Source: Collimonas antrihumi (GTDB taxonomy: Bacteria; Pseudomonadota; Gammaproteobacteria; Burkholderiales; Burkholderiaceae_D). From it: a stretch of DNA of 64,000 nucleotides. The notes beneath the pieces were generated by a model. It saw nothing but the letters and a program-made list of their open reading frames with translations. It did not search any database and was not told the DNA's origin. The DNA lies in assembly GCF_018304965.1 (NCBI RefSeq), contig NZ_JAGQED010000010.1:62001-126000 (forward strand), written 5' to 3'. This document shows, piece after piece, positions 1 through 8,898 of the stretch (its first letter is position 1; the number at the start of each line of letters is the position of its first letter). Both the position numbers and the translations under genes were made by a program.

Positions 1-646
1 TCAAGTCGCGCGAAACCGAAAACGGCGAGCAGGGCGCCACCACAATGCGTTGCATCGCGTGGCGGCTGCTGTCGTGGTAAGTTTCAATCAGGCGTTGCGT
101 ATCTTGCAGGATGGCTTTTTCATCTTCCACCACGCGATCCGGCGGTAAGCCGCCTTTCGACTGGCCGACGCTCATCGAGCCGCGCGCAGCGTGGAAGCGC
201 ATGCCGATCTGCTGCGCCGCTTCGATACTATCGTCCAGCTTGCAGCCGTTCGGATAGATGTACAGGTGATCGCTGCTGGTGGTGCAACCGGACATGATCA
301 GTTCGGCCATCGCCGTCAAGGTCGAGACCTGGATCATCTCTGGCGTCAGGTTGGCCCAGATCGGGTACAGGTTGGTCAGCCAGTTGAACAGCTCGCCGTT
401 TTGCGCAGCCGGAATCACACGTGTCAGGCTTTGGTACATATGGTGATGGGTGTTCACCAGGCCCGGGATGACGACATGATTACTGGCGTCGATGACTTCG
501 TCGGCGGTTTGCGGCAGGTCGGCGCTGTTGCCGACCTGTTCAATCACGTTGTCGCGGATGAACACCGCACCGCCGGCAATTTCACGGCGCGCGTGGTCCA
601 TGGTGACTACAACGCGCGCATTTTTTATCAATAAGGTTTTAGACAT
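1..646 (-). CDS. 8-oxoguanine deaminase-like amidohydrolase, N-terminal part (cut by window edge)
   Basis: The reading frame starts at an ATG whose first base is 646 and is still open at position 1, so about 215 N-terminal residues are visible. The protein opens as a cyclic amidohydrolase: a short beta-sandwich start, then PGLVNTHHHMYQ, the HxH-type metal site of this superfamily, at about residues 62-73. The following stretch (WLTNLYPIWANLTPE, SGCTTSSDH) resembles 8-oxoguanine deaminase and hydroxydechloroatrazine ethylaminohydrolase proteins. Those enzymes hydrolyse an amino group from a purine-like ring, which fits the adjoining urate degradation genes on the same strand. The substrate is inferred; plain guanine deaminase is an alternative. 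The catalytic C-terminal half lies outside the window. Confidence 0.8.
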   Translation of the reverse strand, partial: MSKTLLIKNARVVVTMDHARREIAGGAVFIRDNVIEQVGNSADLPQTADEVIDASNHVVIPGLVNTHHHMYQSLTRVIPAAQNGELFNWLTNLYPIWANLTPEMIQVSTLTAMAELIMSGCTTSSDHLYIYPNGCKLDDSIEAAQQIGMRFHAARGSMSVGQSKGGLPPDRVVEDEKAILQDTQRLIETYHDSSRHAMQRIVVAPCSPFSVSRDL

Positions 647-682
647 TACGTTAAATCCAAAGACGCTGGTTCAAGCCCTGGC

Positions 683-2443
683 TTAAGGTTTCGGTGTAAA
701 GCGGCGTAGGAAATCCAGCAAGATTTGCGCCGATACTTCGGCATCGTCCGCAGTCATTGTTTCCAATGGATTGTGGCTGATGCCACCGTTGCCGCAACGC
801 GTAAACAGCATGGCGACATCAGTTATTTTAGCGATGGTCATGGCGTCATGACCCGCGCCGGAAGCGAGTTTGAACGGCTGCACGCCGGCCCGTTCGGTGG
901 CGGCGGACAACTGGTCCATCAGCCACGAAGCGCAAGGTGCGGCCGGGGCGGACACCATTCTTTCGACATTGGCTTCGACGCAGCGGCGTTCGCACACCTT
1001 TTCGATGTGTTGCAGCACGTCGGCTACCGCGGCATCGCGGATGGTGTCGTCGGCGGCACGGATATCCAGCGAGAACACGCAAGCGCCGGGGATCACGTTG
1101 GTCGAACCGTTTGGTACTTGCAACTGGCCGACGGTGCCAACCAGCGATGCGTGCTGGTCTTGCGCGCAGCGTTGTTCCACATACAGCAGGATTTCAGCGG
1201 CGGCGGTGGCGGCGTCCTTGCGCATCGGCATCGGCGTGGTGCCGGAGTGGCTGGCGACGCCTTTCAGTTGCACCATATAGCGGCAGCTGCCGGCAATCGA
1301 AGTGACGATGCCGACCGGCAGGTCGCGATGCAGCAGGACCGGGCCTTGTTCGATATGCACTTCGACGTAGCCCAGCAAATCTGCCGGTTTGCGCGCGATG
1401 ACAGGAATCGCTGCAGGATCGTGCCCGGCTTTCAGCAACGCATCGCGCATGCTGATGCCGTCGCGGTCGAGATTGTTCAGCAGTTCCAGGTTGAACTGGC
1501 CGATGATTGCATTGCTGCCGAGGAACGTGCTTTTGAAGCGCACGCCTTCTTCTTCCGAGAAGGCGACGATTTCAAAATGGAACGGCAATTTTTCGCCGCG
1601 CTCATGCAAGTGCTTGACGATGGCGATCGGCAGCAAGATGCCTTCGCGGCCATCGTATTTGCCGCCGTTGCGCACGGTGTCGTAATGGGAGCCGGTCATC
1701 AACGTCTTGGCTGCCGGATTGCCAGACAGGTAGCGGCCGACCACGTTGCCGACGGCGTCGATCTCGGCTTGCATGCCGGCTTCGCGCATCCAGCCGGCAA
1801 TCTGTGCCGCGGTGCGCCGGTGTGCATCAGTCATGTAGGCGCAGGTGAGGCCTGTTTCGTCATCGCTCCAGGCGCCGATCTGTTCAGCCCATTGCATGAT
1901 GGTTTTGCCGAGTTCCGGCACGTAGCCGAGCAGGTCGTTGGTGCGCATTTCGGCAATCCGGCCGATCTGGCGCAACGCTTCACCCAATTCGTCGTCGAAC
2001 TGGTTTTTCAGGCGGCGGCTGAAAGTGGCGATGATGGCTTGGCGCGACAGGCCCTGGCCATCGGCGCCTTTGACTGCGAGGATGAATGGGAAACCGAATT
2101 TCCTGTTGTAGTCGGCGTTCAGTTTTTGCAGTGTGGCGAATTCTTCAGGGCTGCAATTGTTGAGGCCTGCCTTGGCTTGCTCACCTGTCGATTCCACGGT
2201 CAGCTCGCCGGATATGGCTGCCTTGCCGGCCAACTCCGGGTGGGCACGGATCAGGCCCAGTTGCTCTTCCCGGGTGGCTTTGCTGACGACGGCCTGCATG
2301 GCCTGCTTGAGGGCAGTGATGTTGGCAAACGGCCGTTGCGCTGCGGCGCGTTCAGGGATCCACGGCGAATGCTCGTAGATGCCATGCAGCGTTGAAACGA
2401 AGGCGGTTACATCGCTGTTATTCAGTTGTTCTAATGTTGTCAT
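683..2443 (-). CDS. Fused OHCU decarboxylase / allantoate amidohydrolase (UraD-AllC type)
   Basis: This 586-residue protein joins two urate pathway enzymes. Residues 1-165 are an OHCU decarboxylase domain: the catalytic-type His68 lies in RAHPELAGKA and the family stretch DYNRKFGFPFILAVKG is at 111-126. It would convert OHCU to S-allantoin. Residues ~175-586 are an M20-family allantoate amidohydrolase/carbamoylase with intact metal ligands: H253 in GSHYDTV, D264 in GKYDG, the acidic run at 297-299, H363 in VHIEQGP, and a late His in GGISHNP. It would hydrolyse allantoate to ureidoglycine, CO2 and ammonia. The allantoinase step between the two is encoded separately at 10743-11702. The downstream deaminase gene is 37 bp away on the same strand, suggesting co-transcription. 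Confidence 0.9.
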   Translation of the reverse strand: MTTLEQLNNSDVTAFVSTLHGIYEHSPWIPERAAAQRPFANITALKQAMQAVVSKATREEQLGLIRAHPELAGKAAISGELTVESTGEQAKAGLNNCSPEEFATLQKLNADYNRKFGFPFILAVKGADGQGLSRQAIIATFSRRLKNQFDDELGEALRQIGRIAEMRTNDLLGYVPELGKTIMQWAEQIGAWSDDETGLTCAYMTDAHRRTAAQIAGWMREAGMQAEIDAVGNVVGRYLSGNPAAKTLMTGSHYDTVRNGGKYDGREGILLPIAIVKHLHERGEKLPFHFEIVAFSEEEGVRFKSTFLGSNAIIGQFNLELLNNLDRDGISMRDALLKAGHDPAAIPVIARKPADLLGYVEVHIEQGPVLLHRDLPVGIVTSIAGSCRYMVQLKGVASHSGTTPMPMRKDAATAAAEILLYVEQRCAQDQHASLVGTVGQLQVPNGSTNVIPGACVFSLDIRAADDTIRDAAVADVLQHIEKVCERRCVEANVERMVSAPAAPCASWLMDQLSAATERAGVQPFKLASGAGHDAMTIAKITDVAMLFTRCGNGGISHNPLETMTADDAEVSAQILLDFLRRFTPKP

Positions 2444-2569
2444 TTGTATCGTTGGCGGGTCCGACCCGCTTCATCCTTGGTTAAATCGCTTCAATTTCAT
2501 TTCTATTACTATTACGGGTCGGCATCGTGAATAAATTCACATCTACTTCAATTTACTTCAAAAACAGTT

Positions 2570-3967
2570 TTAGTGATCAGAGCTCTGTGCCGCAGCCAAC
2601 GCATGCGAACGGCTGTCTTCGTTGGTGCCCTTGCCATTGAAGAACAGATTCAACAGGACCGCCATGGTGGAAGCCAGCAAGATGCCGCTGTGCAGGATGG
2701 TCGACAGGAACACCGGCATCTTGTCGAAAAAGGTCGGCGCCACGATAGGAATCATGCCGGCGCCGAAACTGACGGCGACGATGAACAGATTATTGCGGTT
2801 GCGCTGGAAATCGACGCTCGACAAGATCTTGATGCCGGTCGCCGCCACCATGCCGAACATGACGATACCGGCGCCGCCGAGCACGAATTGCGGAATCGAG
2901 GCAGCCACGTGCGCCATTTTCGGGAACAGGCCGAACAGCATCAGGATCACGCCGGCGGCGGCGCAGACATAACGGCTGCGCACGCCGGTGACGCCGACCA
3001 GGCCGACATTCTGCGAGAACGAGGTGTACGGGAAGGTATTGAACATGCCGCCGATCACGCTGCCCAGGCCGTCGACACGCAAACCGCGCGCCAGGGTTTT
3101 GTCATCGACTTTCTTGCCGACGATTTCACCGAGGGCGATGAACATCCCGGTCGATTCGATCATGGTCACGATCATGACCAGGCACATGCTGATAATCGAG
3201 CCGAGGTCGAACTTTGGCCAGCCGTAGTGGAAAGGGCGGATGAAAGCGAACCATTCGGCGTCGCCGAGGCCGTAAAAACTGATTTTTCCCATCGCCATGG
3301 CAATCGCGAAACCAATGATCATGCCGCTCAGCACCGAGATGTTGGCGATAAAGCCTTTGACGTATTTGGTGATCAACAGGATCGATACCAGCACTATCAA
3401 GGCAATGCCGAGGCTGGTCGGCGAGCCGTAGTCAGGGTTGGGGATTTTTTTGAAGACACCGTCGACCAAGGTGCCGATCACTGGTTGACCGCCCGCTGCC
3501 CAGTTGATGCCGACGCCCATCAGGGAAATGCCGATAACGCTGATCACCGTGCCGGTCACGACCGGCGGGAAGAAGCGCATCAGGCGGCTCATGAAAGGAG
3601 CTGCAAAGACACAGAATATACCGGCGACAATCACTGCGCCGTAGATGTGGACGATAGTGAGGTGCGGGTTGCCGGCCATCGCCACCATCGGGCCGACGGC
3701 GGCAAAGGTGACGCCCATCATTACCGGCATCTTGATACCGAATTTCCAGAAGCCGAGGCTTTGGATCAAGGTCACCAGGCCGCAGCAAAACAGGTCGGCG
3801 CTGATCAGGAATGCAATGTCGCCTTTTGCCAGGTTGAGCGCGCCGCCAATGATCAGCGGCACGGCAATCGCGCCGGCGTACATCACCAGCACGTGCTGCA
3901 AGCCGAGTGCAGCGAGTTTACCTACGGGAAGTCTTTCATCTACAGGATCTGTGCTGCTGGTCATCAT
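2570..3967 (-). CDS. NCS2-family purine permease (urate/xanthine type)
   Basis: The product is a 465-residue polytopic inner-membrane protein with about 12-14 hydrophobic segments. It carries the NCS2 (nucleobase-ascorbate transporter) signature QNVGLVGVTGVRSR in the region expected for TM10 and an acidic residue in ALGEIVGK for TM8, both known substrate-binding regions. The QNVGLVGVT form is typical of the xanthine/urate branch rather than the uracil branch. It presumably imports urate or xanthine by proton symport for the surrounding catabolic enzymes. It is on the same strand as the fused UraD-AllC gene, 126 bp upstream of it, so it may lead that operon. The exact substrate is inferred from context. 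Confidence 0.88.
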   Translation of the reverse strand: MMTSSTDPVDERLPVGKLAALGLQHVLVMYAGAIAVPLIIGGALNLAKGDIAFLISADLFCCGLVTLIQSLGFWKFGIKMPVMMGVTFAAVGPMVAMAGNPHLTIVHIYGAVIVAGIFCVFAAPFMSRLMRFFPPVVTGTVISVIGISLMGVGINWAAGGQPVIGTLVDGVFKKIPNPDYGSPTSLGIALIVLVSILLITKYVKGFIANISVLSGMIIGFAIAMAMGKISFYGLGDAEWFAFIRPFHYGWPKFDLGSIISMCLVMIVTMIESTGMFIALGEIVGKKVDDKTLARGLRVDGLGSVIGGMFNTFPYTSFSQNVGLVGVTGVRSRYVCAAAGVILMLFGLFPKMAHVAASIPQFVLGGAGIVMFGMVAATGIKILSSVDFQRNRNNLFIVAVSFGAGMIPIVAPTFFDKMPVFLSTILHSGILLASTMAVLLNLFFNGKGTNEDSRSHALAAAQSSDH

Positions 3968-4223
3968 GTGTCTCCTAGGTGCTAATTATGATTTTAGTGC
4001 GTGCGGCGACATCAATCCGGCTTTTTTAAACTCCTGCCGATCCGGTTGATGCGCTACAGCCTCACAAGTCACCCGCGGTAAACACAGGGCCTGTGCTGTC
4101 CGATACTACTTGGCTCAGGCCCTCACGATATATTTGCTGACTGATAGTTGATTTATGTATTTGGATATATGACTTACTTTGCTTCCTATAGGGAAACACT
4201 GTCTTATCTATCTGCCTATCTGC

Positions 4224-5162
4224 TTACTGGGCAAGCATTGCCTTTGCAGCAATCCCGATTTGTTCGCGCAACCATTTGTGCTCAGTTGCCTGATGCACCC
4301 GCTCATGCCACAGTTGATAAAAACGCATCGGCGGAAACTTGATCGGCAGGGTGAAGCTTTTCAGCGACAGGGTTTTTTCATAAAAACGGGCAAACTGGCG
4401 GCCGGTGGTGAGCACCAGGTCGGTTTGCGCCACCATATAGGGCAGCATGCCGAAGTAGGCTGATTCGACCACCACGTTGCGGTTCAGGTTCTGGCTGTCG
4501 AGAAAGGAATCGATGATGCCGTGATAACCGGGCAGCACCTGCCATGGCGCTACATGCGGCAGCGAGAGATAGTCTTCGACCGTCATCTGGTCCGGTCCGG
4601 TGCGTTTGGCATAGGCGCTGTCGGCGCGCATCAGGCAGACGATAGGATCGTCGAACAGTTTGGATAAATGCAGATGCGGCGGCGGTTCGTCCCAATTGGC
4701 GATGACCAGATCGAGGTCGCCATCCGACAGCAGCCGGACATAATCGGTTTCCGGCCCCAATGCGTGGATCACGATGCGGCTCTTCGGCGATTCGCGGCGC
4801 AAGCGCGCCACGACTTCCAGGAAGAACGGCGTATTCATGTAATCTGGTGCGGCGATATGGAAGGTGCGTGCTTCCGCCTGGGGCACGAACGCGGTTTTCT
4901 GGACAAACAGCCGTTCGGTTTCTTCAAGGATCCGTTTGGCCGGTTTCAGCAGGCTTTCACCGTGCTGGGTTGGCACCATGCCACGCGCGCCGCGCACCAG
5001 CAAGGGATCGCCGGTGAGCTCGCGCAGCTTGCGCAGCGAGGCCGAAATCGACGGCTGCGGCTGGTTGAGCTTGAGGGCTACACGCGATACATTCTTCTCG
5101 CATAACAAGAGATACAGTATGCGTATCAGGTGGATATCCAGGTGGTCCGGCAGCTTGGCCAT
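4224..5162 (-). CDS. LysR-family transcriptional regulator of the purine cluster
   Basis: The 312-residue protein has an N-terminal winged helix-turn-helix (residues ~8-65, with VSRVALKLNQPQPSISASLRKLRE) and a C-terminal periplasmic-binding-like effector domain (~90-300) of the NahR/LinR-like kind. It lies between the permease gene and puuD and is divergent from puuD across 333 bp. That arrangement is usual for a LysR regulator that controls its neighbour and itself. The ligand is unknown; a purine pathway intermediate such as urate or HIU is the natural guess from context only. Confidence 0.9.
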   Translation of the reverse strand: MAKLPDHLDIHLIRILYLLLCEKNVSRVALKLNQPQPSISASLRKLRELTGDPLLVRGARGMVPTQHGESLLKPAKRILEETERLFVQKTAFVPQAEARTFHIAAPDYMNTPFFLEVVARLRRESPKSRIVIHALGPETDYVRLLSDGDLDLVIANWDEPPPHLHLSKLFDDPIVCLMRADSAYAKRTGPDQMTVEDYLSLPHVAPWQVLPGYHGIIDSFLDSQNLNRNVVVESAYFGMLPYMVAQTDLVLTTGRQFARFYEKTLSLKSFTLPIKFPPMRFYQLWHERVHQATEHKWLREQIGIAAKAMLAQ

Positions 5163-5495
5163 GTTTTGTCTCCAGCAATTACTATATTTATGGGTATGAT
5201 GCAGTTCATTTTGTTATATGGATATGAGTATGTCAAATATATCTGAAAATCCATGTTTTAGATTCCCAATACGTTTATCTTGCGTGAATCTGGCGCGCTT
5301 TTAACTTCTGAGCGCAAGAAGAGGAAAATGAAAGGTGGGCAAGTATCTTGCTTATCCGATCATGTTGGTCGTAGCGGAGCTGATATAAAACAAACTTTAT
5401 AAGTGTTTATAAAAAGTTCGCGGCCGTGTTGGAGGGTGTACCTCTTTCGTTTGCAGAGCCCGCAGTGGCAAACGAGTGATAATCGTGGGGAAGAC
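5163..5495. promoter_or_regulatory. Divergent control region between the LysR gene and puuD
   Basis: These 333 bp hold no convincing gene. The part next to the LysR start (5180-5260) is AT-rich, with several ATATGGATATGAGTATG-like half-sites of the kind LysR proteins bind (T-N11-A). A similar GGATATATGA element occurs near 4160, between the LysR and permease genes. The puuD-proximal half is GC-richer and ends in the GGGGAAG ribosome binding site. No exact -35/-10 pair was assigned. Confidence 0.45.
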
Positions 5496-6770
5496 ATGGA
5501 TGCATTATTAGTTTCGTATGGAGTCGAATGGCTCAATTTGCTGGTTCGCTGGCTGCACCTGATTACGGGTATCGCCTGGATCGGCGCATCTTTCTATTTC
5601 GTCTGGCTGGACAATTCGATCCGGCCGCCGAAGGCAGGATCCGATCTGGCCAAGAAGGGCGTGTCCGGAGAGTTGTGGGCAGTCCACGGCGGCGGCTTCT
5701 ACAATCCGCAAAAATACCTGGTTGCCCCGGCTGAATTGCCGGACGACTTGCATTGGTTCAAATGGGAAGCGTACGCCACCTGGCTGTCCGGTTTTGCCAT
5801 GTTGTTCATCGTCTATTACTTCAATGCTTCGGCCATGATGATCAACAAGGATGTGGCCGATCTGAATACCTGGCAAGCAATCGGCGTCGGCCTCGGCACG
5901 CTGGTGGTGGGCTGGACCGTCTACGACGTGCTGTGCCGTTCGCCGCTGGGCAAGCGTGAAGGCTTGCTCGGTATCGTCATGTATCTGTTCATCGTTGCCG
6001 CAGCCTTTGTGCTGACGCATTTGCTGAGCGGCCGCGCTGCGTATATCCATGTCGGCGCCATGATCGGCACCATGATGGTGGGTAACGTGCTGATGGTGAT
6101 CATTCCGGGGCAACGCAAGCTGGTGGAAGCGATGCGCGTCGGTAAATCGCCCGATCCGATCTACGGCAAGAAAGCCAAGCAACGCAGTGTGCACAACAAC
6201 TATTTCACGCTGCCAGTGCTGTTCATCATGATCAGCAACCACTACGGCATGACTTACAATCATCCATATAGCTGGCTGATCCTGGCGGCGATTATTGCTG
6301 CCGGCGCGTTGATCCGTCACTTCTTCAACCTGCGTCATGCCGGCCGTGTTTCGCTCGGTTATCCGATTGCCGGCGTGGCATTGCTGTTGGCAGTGGCGAT
6401 TGCGATTGCACCGAAGCCGATCCAGCCGGTGGCGCCAGTTGCCAAGGCAGACGCTGCCGTACCAGCGGGCGCCACGGCAGCAGTTGCAACCGCTGCTGCA
6501 GCAGCAGCCCCGAGCGCCGATATGGCGCATATCCAGGAAATCATCGGCCAGCGTTGCGCTACCTGCCACTCGGCACAGCCAACCCAGCCGGGATTTGCTA
6601 CCGCACCGGCCGGTGTGATGTTGCAAACGCCGGACCAGATCCGTCAGCATGCCGACAAGGTCTATCAGCAAGCGGTGCAATTGAAGGCGATGCCGTTGGC
6701 TAACCTGACGCATATCACCGACGAAGAGCGTGCCCTGATCGGCACCTGGTATACCTCCGGCGCCAAATAA
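5496..6770 (+). CDS. puuD: Urate hydroxylase PuuD: membrane protein with C-terminal cytochrome c
   Basis: The 424-residue protein oxidises urate to 5-hydroxyisourate at the inner membrane and passes electrons to its own haem domain. The N-terminal ~310 residues hold about eight hydrophobic helices. They open with VEWLNLLVRWLHLITGIAWIGASFYFVWLD, a family hallmark reported here in two parts: residues 8-25 and 26-37. An Ala/Pro-rich linker (~315-345) leads to a cytochrome c domain with one haem site CATCH at 354-358 and a likely distal Met in LKAMPLAN. The ATG at 5496 follows GGGGAAG; a longer frame reaching back to 5403 has no family similarity, so I reject it. PuuD replaces soluble uricase, which is absent here. 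Confidence 0.92.
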   Translation: MDALLVSYGVEWLNLLVRWLHLITGIAWIGASFYFVWLDNSIRPPKAGSDLAKKGVSGELWAVHGGGFYNPQKYLVAPAELPDDLHWFKWEAYATWLSGFAMLFIVYYFNASAMMINKDVADLNTWQAIGVGLGTLVVGWTVYDVLCRSPLGKREGLLGIVMYLFIVAAAFVLTHLLSGRAAYIHVGAMIGTMMVGNVLMVIIPGQRKLVEAMRVGKSPDPIYGKKAKQRSVHNNYFTLPVLFIMISNHYGMTYNHPYSWLILAAIIAAGALIRHFFNLRHAGRVSLGYPIAGVALLLAVAIAIAPKPIQPVAPVAKADAAVPAGATAAVATAAAAAAPSADMAHIQEIIGQRCATCHSAQPTQPGFATAPAGVMLQTPDQIRQHADKVYQQAVQLKAMPLANLTHITDEERALIGTWYTSGAK

Positions 6771-6870
6771 ATCCATCGGCGACCCTGAAAGCCGGAAGCT
6801 GATTGAGCAGTTTTACCACGCTCAATCGGCTTCTGCGCTTGACCTCATTTAAGAAAAATCTGGAGTACTC

Positions 6871-8499
6871 ATGTCCCAAACTATCACCATAGATGGCTTC
6901 AACCTGACCGCGCAGCAAGTAGTCGACGTCGCCCGCGCACCGCACCTGCCAGTGACCCTGGCCGATTCTTCACGCGCCGCGCTGAAAGAAAGCCGCGACT
7001 ACATCGAATCGACCTGGATGCACGATGAAGCGCCGATGATGTACAGCTTTAACACCGGCGTCGGCTTGTTGAAAGACACCCGCATCAAGGTTGAAAATAT
7101 CGAGTTGTTCCAGACCCAGCTGATCAAGGCCCACTGTGCCGGCATCGGCGAACCGTTCTCGGAAGAAGTCAGCCGCGCCACCATGCTGTTGCGCGCGAAT
7201 GCGTTCGCCAGCAATTATTCGGCGCCTCGGGTGGAAGTGGTAGACCGCCTGCTGGCTTTCCTGAATGCCGGCATCCATCCGATCATGCCGCAAAAAGGAT
7301 CGGTCGGCGCGTCCGGCGATCTGGCGCCGTTGTCTTACCTGGCGGCGGCGATTGCCGGTTTCGATGAAGCGGAAGTGATGTACCAAGGCCAGCGCATGAG
7401 CGCCCCGCAAGCGATCACCAAGGCTGGCGTTGGCCCGGTCAAGTTCGACTTGAAAGCCAAGGATGCCTCGGCCCTGATCAACGGTTGCACTGCTTCGCTG
7501 GCGGTGGCCGTGCTGGTTGCGCATGATTCACGCAATCTGTTGAGCGATGCCTGTTTGTCGCTGGGTTTGACGTTGGAGGCGATGCGCGCTGAAATGGCGG
7601 CTTTCGACCACCGCATCCAGCAAGCCCGTCCGCATGCCGGCCAGATCAAGACTGCCGCCATCATCCGCAACCTGCTGTCTGGTTCGACCCGCACCACGCA
7701 TGAAGCACGCGCCGTGCAGTTTCCGGAAGAAACCCGTCGCACCGATATCCCTTACAGCTCGCGCATCCAGGATGTGTATTCGCTGCGTTGCGCGCCGCAA
7801 GTCTACGGCCCGGTATTCGATGCGCTCGACTATATCGACAATATCGTCGACAAGGAAATCAACTCGGCTACCGATAACCCGCTGATCTTCGATAAAGAAG
7901 GCGGCGGCTTTGAAATCATCTCCGGCGGTAACTTCCACGGCCAATACCTGGCGCAAGCGATGGATCTGCTGGCGATGGCGATTACCGACCTGGGCAGCAT
8001 CTGCGAGCGCCGTGTCGCGCGCCTGATCGATCCGACCTTGTCGTGGGGCTTGCCACGCAATCTGATGAGCGGTGTGCGCGGCGTCAACACCGGTTATCCG
8101 GTGGTGCAATGTTCGCTGAGCTCGCTGGTGATGGAAAACCGCACCCTGTGCATGCCGGGCAGTGTCGACAGCATTCCAGCCAAAGGCAACAGCGAAGACC
8201 ACGTTTCGAATTCGACCTGGTGTGCGCGCAAGGCGGCGACGGTGGTGGCCAATACGCAATACATCATCGGCGTTGAAATGCTGCTGGCGGCGCAGGCGTT
8301 GACGATGACGGAAGATCTGTTGCCAGGCTTCGTGCTGGGCAAGGGAACGCAAGCGGCGTATCAGGAAATCCGCCGCCAGATTCCGGCCTGCCTGGAAGGC
8401 GATCGCTGGTTCCACAACGATATCGTTGTGGCCCAATCGTTCGTGGTCAGCGGTTCGGTGCGTAATGCGGTGGTTAAGCAGATCGGTCAGTTTGCCTGA
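6871..8499 (+). CDS. Histidine ammonia-lyase-like aromatic amino acid lyase (MIO enzyme)
   Basis: The 542-residue product belongs to the HAL/PAL/TAL lyases, which remove ammonia from an aromatic amino acid. The Ala147-Ser148-Gly149 triplet in GASGDLAPLSYLA would cyclise to the MIO cofactor. YSFNTGVG (from ~51) is the mobile catalytic loop, diverged from the usual YGxxTGFG. The selectivity region reads LIKAHCAGIGEP, where HAL has SH and PAL has FL, so the His points to a histidine-like substrate. No other hut gene is adjacent. It lies 100 bp after puuD on the same strand, and an intrinsic terminator follows. Its role inside a urate cluster is unknown; the substrate call is inference. Confidence 0.8.
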   Translation: MSQTITIDGFNLTAQQVVDVARAPHLPVTLADSSRAALKESRDYIESTWMHDEAPMMYSFNTGVGLLKDTRIKVENIELFQTQLIKAHCAGIGEPFSEEVSRATMLLRANAFASNYSAPRVEVVDRLLAFLNAGIHPIMPQKGSVGASGDLAPLSYLAAAIAGFDEAEVMYQGQRMSAPQAITKAGVGPVKFDLKAKDASALINGCTASLAVAVLVAHDSRNLLSDACLSLGLTLEAMRAEMAAFDHRIQQARPHAGQIKTAAIIRNLLSGSTRTTHEARAVQFPEETRRTDIPYSSRIQDVYSLRCAPQVYGPVFDALDYIDNIVDKEINSATDNPLIFDKEGGGFEIISGGNFHGQYLAQAMDLLAMAITDLGSICERRVARLIDPTLSWGLPRNLMSGVRGVNTGYPVVQCSLSSLVMENRTLCMPGSVDSIPAKGNSEDHVSNSTWCARKAATVVANTQYIIGVEMLLAAQALTMTEDLLPGFVLGKGTQAAYQEIRRQIPACLEGDRWFHNDIVVAQSFVVSGSVRNAVVKQIGQFA

Positions 8500-8519
8500 T
8501 TTAATCGCCTTGAAATGAA

Positions 8520-8550
8520 AAATGAGCCACGACAACGTGGCTCATTTTTT
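8520..8550 (+). terminator. Intrinsic terminator after the ammonia-lyase gene
   Basis: A perfect 12-bp stem, AAATGAGCCACG paired with CGTGGCTCATTT, has an ACAA tetraloop and runs into a T-tract. It lies 20 bp after the lyase stop and closes the puuD-lyase transcript. Confidence 0.9.
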
Positions 8551-8551
8551 C

Positions 8552-8671
8552 GTAGGGTGGGCATGAATGCCCACGCGTGACCGTGATAACCGGAGTACAG
8601 GCCCTCGTGGCACGGAAACAGGTATGTGCGTGAAGTGAGTTCCGCGCGGGCATTCGTGCCCACCCTGCTAC
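8552..8671. repeat. MITE-like 120-bp element with inverted ends
   Basis: The left end reads GTAGGGTGGGCATGAATGCC and the right end, inverted, reads GTAGCAGGGTGGGCACGAAT, continuing with matching sequence. The two ends are thus ~28-bp imperfect inverted repeats around ~60 bp of non-coding DNA. Each end is itself palindromic (GGGCA...TGCCC). Single related palindromes occur at 43619-43653 and 56400-56427. It has no coding capacity. Confidence 0.7.
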
Positions 8672-8675
8672 AAAC

Positions 8676-8858
8676 TCAATCCGACCACAGTTTTCCGGCG
8701 GTCGCCCAGTGTTCGCGTTTGACTTCCTGAATGATGATATCCACCGATTCCGGGCCGCATTCGAGCGTCTTGCAGGTGGCTTCAGTGATGGCTTTGACGA
8801 AGGCGCGCTTTTGCTCGGCGCTGCGGCCTTCAAACAGTTGTACGTTAAAAGTCGGCAT
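8676..8858 (-). CDS. 4-oxalocrotonate tautomerase family protein
   Basis: The product has 60 residues, the usual size of a 4-OT monomer. It starts M-P-T-F, so removal of Met would expose the catalytic Pro1. The family pattern follows: EGRSAEQKRAFVKAITEA, then VDIIIQEVKREHWATAGKLWSD, with the conserved W/G end. Such enzymes shift enol-keto double bonds of small dicarbonyl acids and assemble as hexamers. It lies 40 bp after the class II aldolase gene on the same strand. A joint action on a small oxo-acid is possible but not shown by the sequence. Confidence 0.87.
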   Translation of the reverse strand: MPTFNVQLFEGRSAEQKRAFVKAITEATCKTLECGPESVDIIIQEVKREHWATAGKLWSD

Positions 8859-8898
8859 ACAAATCCTTTCTGGAAAATCAAGAAATCAGGAGTCGAAA

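Noticed and set aside
725-2395. 556-codon open frame antisense to the UraD-AllC fusion
   Set aside because: Shadow frame; the minus-strand gene has complete catalytic motifs.
5403-5495. N-terminal extension of PuuD
   Set aside because: No homology to the family start; ATG 5496 has the good ribosome binding site.
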